From Treponema sp. (GTDB lineage: Bacteria > Spirochaetota > Spirochaetia > Treponematales > Breznakiellaceae): a DNA stretch of 64,000 nt. The notes below the pieces were generated by a model. The model saw only the letters and a list, made by a program, of their open reading frames with translations, was not told the origin of the DNA and did not search any database. Of this stretch, positions 39,896 through 49,406 are shown piece by piece. Each line of letters begins with the position of its first letter. Positions within the stretch are counted from its first letter, which is position 1. The stretch covers positions 21,875 through 85,874 of the forward strand of contig WQZG01000003.1 of NCBI GenBank assembly GCA_009780855.1, given 5' to 3'. The position numbers were made by a program, and so were the translations under genes.

Positions 39896-41074
39896 ATGGA
39901 GCGCGGCATGGGTACTGCAAAAGTTTATTTTACCGATATGAGGGTTAAAGTGGGCGAGAGCCTTCTGATTAAACTGGACAGGCTGATTCAAAAGGCGGGA
40001 ATCAAGGAAATTGACTTTAGCCAAAAATACACGGCCATAAAACTCCACTTTGGCGAGCCCGGGAACCTTGCGTTTTTGCGGCCAAATTTCGCCAAAACTG
40101 TTGCCGATCGTGTTAAAAAATTGGGAGGAATGCCATTTCTTACCGACTGCAATACCCTCTATGTTGGCCGCCGCAACAACGCGCTCCTTCACCTGGACGC
40201 CGCCGCAGAAAACGGTTATTCTCCTTTGTCTACAGGGTGTCAGAATATTATTGCTGACGGCATCCGCGGTACCGATGATACCGAAGTACCTGTAAACGGC
40301 GGCGAGTACTGCAAAACCGCGCACATCGGCAAGGCAATTATGGACGCCGATATTTTTATCTCGCTTACCCATTTTAAGGGACATGAAGGCGCCGGATTCG
40401 GCGGCGCGCTCAAGAATATCGGCATGGGCTGCGGAAGCCGCGCTGGCAAAATGATTATGCATAACGACGGCAAGCCTTTTGTAAACCAAAATAAATGCAT
40501 AGGCTGCAAAATCTGCGCGCGTTTCTGCGCTCACGGCGCGATCGGTTTCAGTAAAAATAATGAAACAGGCGGAGTCAGGGCTGCTATCGACCACAAAAAA
40601 TGCACCGGCTGCGGATACTGTATCGGCGGCTGCGGCCCGAACGCAATTTACCAGAACTGGGACTCCGGCGCCAAAGCGTTATGCTGCAAAATTGCCGAGT
40701 ACACCAAAGCCGTGCTTGACGGGCGGCCGAATTTCCATATAAGCGTGGTTACCCAGGTTTCTCCCAACTGTGACTGCCATGACGAAAGCGACGCTGCGAT
40801 TGTTCCGGATATCGGGATTTTCGCCGGTTTCGATCCTGTCGCTTTGGACCAGGCCTGCATCGACGCTGTGAACGCCGCGCCGGCAATAACAGCGAGCGCG
40901 GTTTTTGACAATAAAAAACCTGCGCCCAACAAGGTTGACAGCAAGGCTGACAGCGGGAAAGGTCAGGATTATTTTTCAGACATTTATCCTGCAACTGACT
41001 GGCGGTATCAGCTCGCCCATGCCGAAAAAATCGGTCTTGGAACAACCAAATATGAACTTGTTACGGTTAAATAA
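39896..41074 (+). CDS. DUF362 domain 4Fe-4S ferredoxin-type protein
   Basis: Two clusters CIGCKICARFCAHGAI and CTGCGYCIGGCGPNAI; IALKLHFGEPGN-like N-terminus. Confidence 0.92.
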   Translation: MERGMGTAKVYFTDMRVKVGESLLIKLDRLIQKAGIKEIDFSQKYTAIKLHFGEPGNLAFLRPNFAKTVADRVKKLGGMPFLTDCNTLYVGRRNNALLHLDAAAENGYSPLSTGCQNIIADGIRGTDDTEVPVNGGEYCKTAHIGKAIMDADIFISLTHFKGHEGAGFGGALKNIGMGCGSRAGKMIMHNDGKPFVNQNKCIGCKICARFCAHGAIGFSKNNETGGVRAAIDHKKCTGCGYCIGGCGPNAIYQNWDSGAKALCCKIAEYTKAVLDGRPNFHISVVTQVSPNCDCHDESDAAIVPDIGIFAGFDPVALDQACIDAVNAAPAITASAVFDNKKPAPNKVDSKADSGKGQDYFSDIYPATDWRYQLAHAEKIGLGTTKYELVTVK

Positions 41075-41089
41075 AACAGAATTAACCAA

Positions 41090-41959
41090 GTGAAAAAGAT
41101 CGAGCCTTTTGAGGTTATTTTTGAAAATGAAAACATAATCGCTGTTAACAAGGTTTCCGGCATAGCCGTCTGCGCCGACCGCTGGGACGATTCCAAAGAA
41201 CGGCTTGACCGGCTGGTTGGTGCGCTGCCTGGTGCGGGCAAAATTTTTATTATTCACCGCATTGACCGCGATACATCAGGGCTGGTCGTGTTCGCCAAAA
41301 ATTCCGATACCCATAAAAAACTTTCCGCAGCTTTTGAAGGCAGAAAAATCGTCAAGCGTTATTTGGCCGTGATCCGCGGCAGGCCGGCCTGGAAAGAAAC
41401 GGTCTGTGATTTGCCCCTGGTTCCGGACGGCAATAAAAAACACCTGACCATAATAGACAAGTACCAAGGGAAAAAATCCCTGACCCGTTTCCGTCTTTTA
41501 TGCACCGCCGGCAATTACAGCATTGTCGAAGCAATTCCTGAGACCGGCAGAACCCACCAGATCCGCGTCCACCTCGCCAGCATGGGGCATTCCGTTGTCT
41601 GTGATGAATTTTACGGCAACACGAAACCCCTTTTTTTATCCGCCATAAAATCCGGCTGGCGCGGCAACCCCGCAGAAGAGCGGCCGCTGCTTGCCCGTCT
41701 TGGCCTGCACGCCGCTGAACTTTTAATACCGGATTTCTTTGCAGCCGCTGCCTCGGCTCCGGCTGACATGACTCCGGCGGGCGCGGTTGCCGCTGCGGAA
41801 ACTGCTGCCCCGGCAGATACTGCCGCGGGGATTGCCGCTGGCAGAGACCTATTATTGCGGGCCCCTGTACCCAGAGACATGGCCGCCCTGATAAACCAAA
41901 TGGAAAAATGCTCGGGCGTTTCTTTTAATGATTCGCTTTTCGGCGGCGCTGTTTCCTGA
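41090..41959 (+). CDS. RluA-family pseudouridine synthase
   Basis: HRIDRDTSGLVVFAKNSDTHKKL, PETGRTHQIRVHLASMGHSVVCDEFYG. Confidence 0.94.
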   Translation: MKKIEPFEVIFENENIIAVNKVSGIAVCADRWDDSKERLDRLVGALPGAGKIFIIHRIDRDTSGLVVFAKNSDTHKKLSAAFEGRKIVKRYLAVIRGRPAWKETVCDLPLVPDGNKKHLTIIDKYQGKKSLTRFRLLCTAGNYSIVEAIPETGRTHQIRVHLASMGHSVVCDEFYGNTKPLFLSAIKSGWRGNPAEERPLLARLGLHAAELLIPDFFAAAASAPADMTPAGAVAAAETAAPADTAAGIAAGRDLLLRAPVPRDMAALINQMEKCSGVSFNDSLFGGAVS

Positions 41960-43698
41960 TGGCCGCATTAAAGCCGTTTGTTAAATGGGCCGGAGGCAAG
42001 CGCCAGATATTACCGGAGATTCACAAATACCTGCCTCCCGATATTGAAGGCCGCACCTATTATGAACCTTTTATCGGCGGCGGCGCCCTGTTGTTTGATC
42101 TTATGCCAAAAAAAGCGATAATTAACGATATTAACTCCGAATTGATGCTCTCGTACACGGTTATACGGGACAATGCAGAAGATTTAATTTCAATACTAAA
42201 AGAACACCAAAGGCAATATAACGCCGATTATTATTATAATATCCGCGGCCAGACTAATTTGCAGAATAATATTGAAAAGGCCGGCCGTTTTATTTTTCTG
42301 AATAAAACATGTTATAACGGATTGTACCGCGTCAATTCGCAGGGGTTCTTTAATGTTCCGGCAGGGAAACATAAAACACTTAATATCTGCGAAGAACAGC
42401 TCCTGCGTTCTGTAAGCGCATATTTAATGTCCGCCGAAATCAAAATTACCAATACAGATTTTGCGGAAGCAGTTGCCGGCGCTGATAAAAATTCATTTGT
42501 ATATTTTGATCCGCCGTATCACAGTCTTAAAAAAACAGGTTTCAGCGCGTACCAGGCCGGCGGGTTCGGTGAAGCTGAGCAGATCCGTCTGCGTGACCTG
42601 TTTGTGCGTCTTACTGCTCAGGGAATTCCATGTTTACTTTCCAACGCGGACACTCCTTTTATCCGTGAAATATATGGGCAGAAAGATATCCATTTGGTCA
42701 GTGTAAAGTCCCGCCGTTTTATCAATTCGGACAAGGGCGGACGCGGCAGTGTATATGAATTGTTAATCATGAATTACGACTGCGGACATGAAAATAATTT
42801 AGGACAGGATAATTTTGGACATGACAAAACAGATCAAATGAACATTACTTATAAACAGTTTGAACCTGAAAATTTATCGGCGGTAATGGAACTTCAGAAT
42901 GAATGGTTTTTTGAAAACATTACTTGCGGAGTTGTGCCGGACGCGGCTGACGAAATACTGCGATTCCCAAAAGAATTTTTTTTTATAGCCGCAGATAATA
43001 AAAAAGTAATCGGCTATGCGGCTTCAGAAGTTATCAAAGACAATAAATATAACGTGTTTCCAAAAGGCGCAGAATATTTAAGCGTAAATGACCTTTATAT
43101 TTCCAAAGATTACCGCAGCAAGGGTATTGGCGCAAATTTGCTTTCCATGACCGAGGAAAAAGCCCGGGAATATGGCTTGCAGGACATTTTTATATCATCG
43201 GCAACGAAGGACGCGGCTGCTGTTAGGGAGTTCTACCAGCGTAACGGATATGGCGTCTGGACAACATTGTTTTATAAACGCAATGAATGGGACACGCGTA
43301 CTTATCCGCTTGGCGAACTGGACGGTTACCGATTTGTGGTAATTTTCGCCCGTTACATGGACAAATGGCTTTACTGCCGCGCCAGGGAACGGAATGTTTA
43401 TGAAACTCCCGGCGGGCATATCGAAAAAGATGAAACGCCACTGGAAGCCGCCAAACGCGAGCTATTCGAAGAGACCGGCGCCGCAGAATACGAAATAAAA
43501 CCGGCTTTTGATTACTCGGTTCATACGCCGGAGGAGTTTTCCAACGGCCAGGTCTTCCTGGCAAATATCCAAAAACTGGGCGCTATGCCGGATTACGAAA
43601 TGGCGGAAGTCAAACTTTTTGACACTATACCCGAAAAAATGCGGTTCCCGCAGATATTGCCCGTGCTGTTTAAGAAGATTTTGGATTTTTCTGATTGA
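41959..43698 (+). CDS. Tri-domain fusion: Dam-type DNA adenine methylase - GNAT acetyltransferase - Nudix hydrolase
   Basis: FVKWAGGKRQILPEI, YFDPPYHSL (DPPY); GNAT DLYISKDYRSKGIGANLLSMTEEKA; Nudix box GGHIEKDETPLEAAKRELFEETGA; one uninterrupted ORF. Confidence 0.93.
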   Translation: MAALKPFVKWAGGKRQILPEIHKYLPPDIEGRTYYEPFIGGGALLFDLMPKKAIINDINSELMLSYTVIRDNAEDLISILKEHQRQYNADYYYNIRGQTNLQNNIEKAGRFIFLNKTCYNGLYRVNSQGFFNVPAGKHKTLNICEEQLLRSVSAYLMSAEIKITNTDFAEAVAGADKNSFVYFDPPYHSLKKTGFSAYQAGGFGEAEQIRLRDLFVRLTAQGIPCLLSNADTPFIREIYGQKDIHLVSVKSRRFINSDKGGRGSVYELLIMNYDCGHENNLGQDNFGHDKTDQMNITYKQFEPENLSAVMELQNEWFFENITCGVVPDAADEILRFPKEFFFIAADNKKVIGYAASEVIKDNKYNVFPKGAEYLSVNDLYISKDYRSKGIGANLLSMTEEKAREYGLQDIFISSATKDAAAVREFYQRNGYGVWTTLFYKRNEWDTRTYPLGELDGYRFVVIFARYMDKWLYCRARERNVYETPGGHIEKDETPLEAAKRELFEETGAAEYEIKPAFDYSVHTPEEFSNGQVFLANIQKLGAMPDYEMAEVKLFDTIPEKMRFPQILPVLFKKILDFSD

Positions 43699-45081
43699 CT
43701 ATAACTGCGGCATTGCAAATTCATCGCCTGTATCAGTTATCCATTTTGAGAGTCTTGCGTGGCATTCTTCACGTTTCTTATTAAATACATTATCAAAACA
43801 TAGATTTGCCAGCTCATATGGATCTGAAAAGGTATCAAATAGCAGCCAATCATTGCCTGGCATACACACATATTTCCAGCCGTCTCTCATTAAAACACCG
43901 CGCCATGGGCGGTTTACGGAATGTCTGTGAAATTTCCGCGGGATCTGCTGTAGATATGCAGAATCGGGTTCTGAATTTTTGCTATGCTCCTTGTATTCCT
44001 GTCGTTTTGGTAGTATACAAAGATTACTGTAATCATGTCCAACCATCCCCTGTGGCGTTTCAATTCCGCATAAACCAAGGGTAGTGGGTGCTATATCAAC
44101 GTGGTTTAATACTGCGGTGCTTTCTCCGGTTTTGATATTATATGGGCCGCCTACCATTGAAATTATAAAAGGGATCTTTATCGCTTCTTCCCAGGGCGAA
44201 GATTTTTCCCACTGTGCGTGAGAGCCCAGACAGTCTCCATGATCCGAAAAAAAGATAATATATGTATCTCGATCAATGTCCAGTTCTTTTAAAGCCATTC
44301 TTATTCTGCCGACATTATAATCTATGTTTTCAATCATTCCATAATAACCAGCATAATCAAGCAATGCTTCATGCTTTACCCAGTCGACCGGTGGTACATT
44401 AGGCCGTAGTTGCATTTTTTCAGGGTTGTGATAATAATCAAATCCGGGAGTTGTCGGGGGCACATAAGGACTGTGTGGCGGCTGAACCGACAATACGGAA
44501 AAAAACGGTTGGTATCCGTCTTTTGAAGCAGTTGTCTTTATATGTTTTCTTATTTGTTCAAGAAAAAGATCCGTGAGTGAATCTGTTTCGTATCCTAATA
44601 ATCTTTGCGGTTTTTCTCCATCAGTACCGTATATGTAAACTTCGTTTTGATTATTATTGTTTTCATAACCCATCCAATAATCAAAATTTCCACGTCGTTC
44701 TGACGGAACATAATGTTCGCGGTTATTTGAACCGTCAAGATGCCATTTTCCTATCCAGGAGGTATGGTATCCTGCTGCCTTAAATGGTCCGGTGATTATC
44801 GGTATCGTAGGGTCCAGGGGAGATGGCGTTTTAGTAACTCCATTTTGATGTGGGTATAGTCCGGTAAGTAATGAACCTCTGAAAGGGCAGCACCAGGGTG
44901 CGCCTGCAACGGCACTGTTAAAACACATACCTTCGCGAGCCAAGTTGTCAATATTAGGTGTACGGACATTAGGATCTCCGCGGTAGCCAAATGCCTGCCC
45001 TCGGAGCTGATCGGTTAAAATCCAGATAACATTGGCACGGGCTTGCGTGCCAAAAGACAAATCATTATTATTTTCCGGCAT
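43699..45081 (-). CDS. Sulfatase, Cys-type
   Basis: ANVIWILTDQLRGQAFGYRGDPNVRTPNIDNLA, CCPFR formylglycine motif, FFSDHGDCLGSHAQWEKS. Confidence 0.93.
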   Translation of the reverse strand: MPENNNDLSFGTQARANVIWILTDQLRGQAFGYRGDPNVRTPNIDNLAREGMCFNSAVAGAPWCCPFRGSLLTGLYPHQNGVTKTPSPLDPTIPIITGPFKAAGYHTSWIGKWHLDGSNNREHYVPSERRGNFDYWMGYENNNNQNEVYIYGTDGEKPQRLLGYETDSLTDLFLEQIRKHIKTTASKDGYQPFFSVLSVQPPHSPYVPPTTPGFDYYHNPEKMQLRPNVPPVDWVKHEALLDYAGYYGMIENIDYNVGRIRMALKELDIDRDTYIIFFSDHGDCLGSHAQWEKSSPWEEAIKIPFIISMVGGPYNIKTGESTAVLNHVDIAPTTLGLCGIETPQGMVGHDYSNLCILPKRQEYKEHSKNSEPDSAYLQQIPRKFHRHSVNRPWRGVLMRDGWKYVCMPGNDWLLFDTFSDPYELANLCFDNVFNKKREECHARLSKWITDTGDEFAMPQL

Positions 45082-45123
45082 TGTTACAATTTATATTGTT
45101 TAAATTATTTTAACAAGGCTCGC

Positions 45124-45249
45124 TTACAAGGCTAGTGCACTTATCTGATAATAACTCTGCGAACGAACCGTAAGCCGTTCAATATCTTCACTCGATAAAA
45201 TTTTTGGCCCTTCGTGTGTGTTGGTTTCGAAAGTTAATATGAAAATCTA
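45124..45249 (-). pseudogene. Short gene remnant (C-terminal fragment)
   Basis: Minus-strand frame IFILTFETNTHEGPKILSSEDIERLTVRSQSYYQISALAL*, stop immediately upstream; reads as protein-like. Confidence 0.35.
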
Positions 45250-45347
45250 ATACGGCTAACTACGCATCATTTTTCATGATCGAAGATGATATTATTTTTT
45301 CCTTGACATTTAATAGATCAACTGGTAAATTTTATCTGGAGGATTAA

Positions 45348-47006
45348 ATGAAAAAAATTTCGTTCGTTATATTGGCTATGTTAATTCTGGTTTCAATGAT
45401 TTATGGCGGTGGCGGCTCTCAACAGTCTGCTGCGCCTGCTAAAACCGCAGCTGTTGGTGTATTCAAAGCACCCGACAATGATAATGTTAATGGAGCGGTT
45501 TTAATAAATACTGTTCCGCTTGTATTTGGAATTTCCCAAAGCCCTGTGGTACAAGATTATGAAACCAACAAACTTACCAGAGTAATTGAGAAGAGTGTGA
45601 ATGTGGATCTTTCCTTTGAATACTACCCCAGTAACGAAGCGGCGGCTAAAGTACGCATATTAATTTTTTCGGGCTCCAAACTTCCCGATGTTATTACAGG
45701 ATTTAACATAGACGATTTGGATTTGTTGGAATATGGCTCCCAGGGTGCTATTATTCCTCTTAATAACTATGTTGATACTTATGGAACTTATTGCAGAGAT
45801 ATGTATAATGAAAAACCACTGTACAAGCAATGTATGACATCTCCTGACGGTAATATATATGCAATGCCGAATGTTTATGAACAAACCCGTAATGAATGGG
45901 GCTGTCTGGCCTGGATAAATCAAAATTGGCTTGATAAAGTTAATAAACCTATACCGAAAACGACCGCTGATTTTTATGATGTATTGAAGGCTTTCAGGGA
46001 CGGTGACCCGAACGGTAATGGTAAAAAGGATATAATCCCGTTTATTGGTTCTGTTGATAGTTTGTGTTATGATTTTATCATCAATGCATTTACCTATTTC
46101 CCACCAAACAGCGCCAAAAGAATACAGGTAAAAGATGGAAAGTTAAACCCGGCTTACACAACAAATGAATGGCGTGATGCCCTGATCTATATGAATATGC
46201 TGTGTAAAGAAGATCTTTTTTCACCCCTCACTTTTACCCAAAACAACGCGACCTATCAAGCAATGCTTCGTAACAAAGATTACGCTCTGGTTGGTGTAGC
46301 TACTGGTACTGCGAATAATCTCGCTGCCAACGCGGATAGGCTTTTGGAATATACCGATTTACCTCCCCTTGTAGGCCCCAAAGGTGTAAAATGGTCAACA
46401 TGGACTCCTTCGTTTCTACCAACAAATCAATATGTAATCACAAAGGATTGTAAAACCCCCGCGGCAGCTTATCTGGTAGCTGATTTTATGATGAGTCCGG
46501 AAATCGGATATTACAACCGTTTTGGCGAACCTGGGGTTGATTGGGTAAAACCGGAACCGGGCGCGAAAGGCTATCTGTCAGATTTGGGTTATCCCGCTAC
46601 TGTTGTGCCGATTCTGGTATGGGGCAGTAACCAAAACTCGCATTGGCAGCAGGGAGGACCTGGATACGGAACTTATGAAAATGGTAACGGACAGGTCTGG
46701 GACGGTAATCCCGCTAACGGTCCATATTACAACCATAAAGCTGTATATACCAGGATTGGATTAAGACCGGATGAAGTGGTATATAAGTTCATTTACAACA
46801 ATAAAGAAGCAGACGAAATGAAAGACCTTGATATCACTATTAACAATTATGTTAAAGAAAGTACGGCGAGATTCATAACAGGTGATCTTGATATCAATGG
46901 AAAAGCATGGGACACTTACCTTGCTGAACTTAAAAATATGGGACTTGATCGTTATATGCAGATTAATCAGGCCGCTTATGACAGAATGCAGTTGCAATTT
47001 AAATAA
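45348..47006 (+). CDS. Extracellular solute-binding protein (LplA-like sugar ABC transporter)
   Basis: Signal-like N-terminus, DGNIYAMPNVYEQTRNEWGCLAWINQNWLDKVNKPIPKTTADFYDVLKAF; followed by two permeases. Confidence 0.9.
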   Translation: MKKISFVILAMLILVSMIYGGGGSQQSAAPAKTAAVGVFKAPDNDNVNGAVLINTVPLVFGISQSPVVQDYETNKLTRVIEKSVNVDLSFEYYPSNEAAAKVRILIFSGSKLPDVITGFNIDDLDLLEYGSQGAIIPLNNYVDTYGTYCRDMYNEKPLYKQCMTSPDGNIYAMPNVYEQTRNEWGCLAWINQNWLDKVNKPIPKTTADFYDVLKAFRDGDPNGNGKKDIIPFIGSVDSLCYDFIINAFTYFPPNSAKRIQVKDGKLNPAYTTNEWRDALIYMNMLCKEDLFSPLTFTQNNATYQAMLRNKDYALVGVATGTANNLAANADRLLEYTDLPPLVGPKGVKWSTWTPSFLPTNQYVITKDCKTPAAAYLVADFMMSPEIGYYNRFGEPGVDWVKPEPGAKGYLSDLGYPATVVPILVWGSNQNSHWQQGGPGYGTYENGNGQVWDGNPANGPYYNHKAVYTRIGLRPDEVVYKFIYNNKEADEMKDLDITINNYVKESTARFITGDLDINGKAWDTYLAELKNMGLDRYMQINQAAYDRMQLQFK

Positions 47007-47067
47007 ACTGGCCAGAGGAAAATAAAAATTTGCTATTTCTACTCCGTTAGTTACAGGATGTAATATT

Positions 47068-47988
47068 ATGGCCAAGCTATATAAAAAACCGGTGAAAATA
47101 TTGGCGCGCTGGCAGCTTTACCTTATGCTTGTTTTACCAATGATTTACCTGTTGATTTTTCAATATTATCCGATGCTTGGCCTTCAAATAGCGTTTAAGA
47201 AATTTACCATTTCGCAGGGTATATGGGGAAGCCCGTGGGTAGGGTTTTCCCAATTTATTAAATTTTTTAAATCATATCAGTTTAGCCGTGTGCTTACAAA
47301 TACGCTTACAGTTTCGTTTTACAGACTTTTGGCTGGGTTCCCTGCTCCACTGTTGTTTGCTCTCTGTTTAAATGTGATTCGTGTAAGATGGTTTAAAAAA
47401 ACAGTTCAAACTATTACGTATATTCCTCATTTTATTTCAGTTATTGTTATTGTAGGAATTCTAATGCAGTTATTTAACCCGAGAATTGGTATATACGGTT
47501 CCATTTTTAAAATATTAACAGGTGAGAATGCTCCTGATTTGTTTGGCAGGCCAACTGCATTTAAACATATGTATGTTTTGTCCGGTATATGGCAGAGTCT
47601 TGGATGGAGAAGCATTATTTATCTAGCGGCGCTGGCTGGGATAGATCCACAGCTTCATGAAGCAGCTTCTATTGATGGGGCGAACCGTTTCAAACGCGCA
47701 AGAATTATTGATTTCCCGTTGATTCTGCCTACTGCTACGATTTTGTTAATTCTGGATGCAGGTCAAATAATGTCTGTTGGTTTTGAAAAAGTATTCCTTC
47801 TCCAAAATGATTTAAATCTGTCCAAAAGTGAAGTGATCAGTACTTATGTTTATAGGGTATCATTGGGGACAGGTACTGATTTTTCATACGGTACGGCAAT
47901 CGGATTTTTCAATTCCATTGTAAATTTTGGAATGGTTATATTAGTTAACTACATTTCCCGCCATGTCAGTGAAAATAGTCTGTGGTAA
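47068..47988 (+). CDS. Sugar ABC transporter permease (LplB-like)
   Basis: Six-TM; AALAGIDPQLHEAASIDGANRFKRARIIDFPLILPT EAA motif. Confidence 0.93.
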   Translation: MAKLYKKPVKILARWQLYLMLVLPMIYLLIFQYYPMLGLQIAFKKFTISQGIWGSPWVGFSQFIKFFKSYQFSRVLTNTLTVSFYRLLAGFPAPLLFALCLNVIRVRWFKKTVQTITYIPHFISVIVIVGILMQLFNPRIGIYGSIFKILTGENAPDLFGRPTAFKHMYVLSGIWQSLGWRSIIYLAALAGIDPQLHEAASIDGANRFKRARIIDFPLILPTATILLILDAGQIMSVGFEKVFLLQNDLNLSKSEVISTYVYRVSLGTGTDFSYGTAIGFFNSIVNFGMVILVNYISRHVSENSLW

Positions 47989-48000
47989 GGAAGCTTTTAA

Positions 48001-48903
48001 ATGAATAATTCCCAAGAAAAAATAAAAACAGCTGCAGATGATAGATTATTCTATATAATAATTACAATAATTTTAACTTTTATTCTTATTGTTACACTTT
48101 ATCCTTTATTATACGTTTTAAGTTCTTCAATTTCAGATCCTGAGGCGGTGTCGTCCGGACAGGTTTTAATTTTTCCAGTAGGTTTCAGTTTACGGGGGTA
48201 CTCGGTTGTTTTTGAAGATCCAAGGGTTTTGACGGGATTTTTAAATACTTTTTTTTATGCAGGGTTTGGTACCGCCATAAATCTTTTTATGACTCTGCTT
48301 GCCTCATATCCGCTTTCCAGAAAAGATTTGTTTGGCCGCGGCCCAATAATGATGATTTTTACATTTACTATGCTTTTCAGCGGAGGAATGATTCCGAGTT
48401 ATATTTTAATGCGTAATCTCGGGTTACTTAACACAAGATGGGCTCTTTTGCTTCCAGGTGCGATATCTGTTTATAATATGATTATTGCACGAACTTTTTT
48501 TATGAGTACAATTCCGGATGAATTATTGGAAGCTTCCCAAATTGATGGATGCAGTGATTTTAGATATGTATGGAGTGTTGTGTTACCTTTATCAAAAAGT
48601 ATTCTCGCAGTTCTGGTTATGTTTTATTTTATAGATCATTGGAACAATTTTTTTAATGCCTTTTTATATTTAAGTGACAGGAAATTGTTCCCCTTACAGA
48701 TTGTTTTACGTGAAATATTGGTAATGAGCCAGATTAGGGCTACTGCCATTGAGGATCCTGATTTGGCTTTTGCAATGCAGGGTCTGGCAGAATTAATGAA
48801 GTATTCCCTGATTGTTATAGCAAGTGTGCCTGTTCTTTTCCTTTATCCCCTTGCGCAAAGATATTTCGTAAAAGGTGTAATGATCGGATCCATTAAAGGT
48901 TAA
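48001..48903 (+). CDS. Sugar ABC transporter permease (YtcP/LplC-like)
   Basis: PDELLEASQIDGCSDFRYVWSVVLPLSK EAA motif; RYFVKGVMIGSIKG C-terminus. Confidence 0.93.
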   Translation: MNNSQEKIKTAADDRLFYIIITIILTFILIVTLYPLLYVLSSSISDPEAVSSGQVLIFPVGFSLRGYSVVFEDPRVLTGFLNTFFYAGFGTAINLFMTLLASYPLSRKDLFGRGPIMMIFTFTMLFSGGMIPSYILMRNLGLLNTRWALLLPGAISVYNMIIARTFFMSTIPDELLEASQIDGCSDFRYVWSVVLPLSKSILAVLVMFYFIDHWNNFFNAFLYLSDRKLFPLQIVLREILVMSQIRATAIEDPDLAFAMQGLAELMKYSLIVIASVPVLFLYPLAQRYFVKGVMIGSIKG

Positions 48904-48940
48904 AAAACCACACCCTAACTTAACACTCCAATAAATTCCC

Positions 48941-48969
48941 TTGACCAAACAGGCATTTCCCCGTATCTT
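48941..48969 (+). promoter_or_regulatory. Predicted sigma70-type promoter of arsR-P1B ATPase operon
   Basis: TTGACC - 17 bp - TATCTT. Confidence 0.6.
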
Positions 48970-48972
48970 AAA

Positions 48973-48998
48973 AATAGTTGAACAATTGCTCAACTATT
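48973..48998. promoter_or_regulatory. ArsR/SmtB-type operator palindrome
   Basis: AATAGTTGAACAATTGCTCAACTATT, 26 bp, palindromic except one symmetrical mismatch pair, immediately downstream of the predicted -10. Confidence 0.8.
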
Positions 48999-49024
48999 CA
49001 TTTAATGGAGTTAGGAGAATTAGT

Positions 49025-49402
49025 ATGAAAATAGACCATCGAAATACCGGTGATTCTTCTGAACTCTGTATTTGTGCGGCAATACACAGGGAAACTACCG
49101 ATCGTGTCCTGTCCATAATGCCGGACAGTGCTGTTTTTCTAAAATTGGCCGATCTGTATAAATCGTTTTCGGACAGTACAAGGCTAAGGATTTTATGGGC
49201 GCTTTCAAACAACAGAATGTGTGTCTGTGATTTGGCCGTTTTGCTCGGAATGACCAAATCTGCGATATCCCATCAGCTGCGATCCCTGCGGCTGGCAAAC
49301 CTGGTTAAATTTACCAAACAGGGAAAAATTGTCTGGTATTCGCTGGCCGACGATCATGTAAAAAAGATTTTTAAAATGGGCTTTGAGCATATAAAGGAAT
49401 AG
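49025..49402 (+). CDS. ArsR/SmtB-family metal-sensing repressor (CadC-like)
   Basis: LADLYKSFSDSTRLRILWALSNNRMCVCDLAVLLGMTKSAISHQLRSLRLANLV; CVCD metal motif and N-terminal CIC. Confidence 0.92.
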   Translation: MKIDHRNTGDSSELCICAAIHRETTDRVLSIMPDSAVFLKLADLYKSFSDSTRLRILWALSNNRMCVCDLAVLLGMTKSAISHQLRSLRLANLVKFTKQGKIVWYSLADDHVKKIFKMGFEHIKE

Positions 49403-49406
49403 GCGA

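Noticed and set aside
39875-40594. 239-aa minus-strand ORF opposite DUF362 gene
   Set aside because: Antisense to the ferredoxin-type gene with its conserved cysteine clusters; shadow ORF
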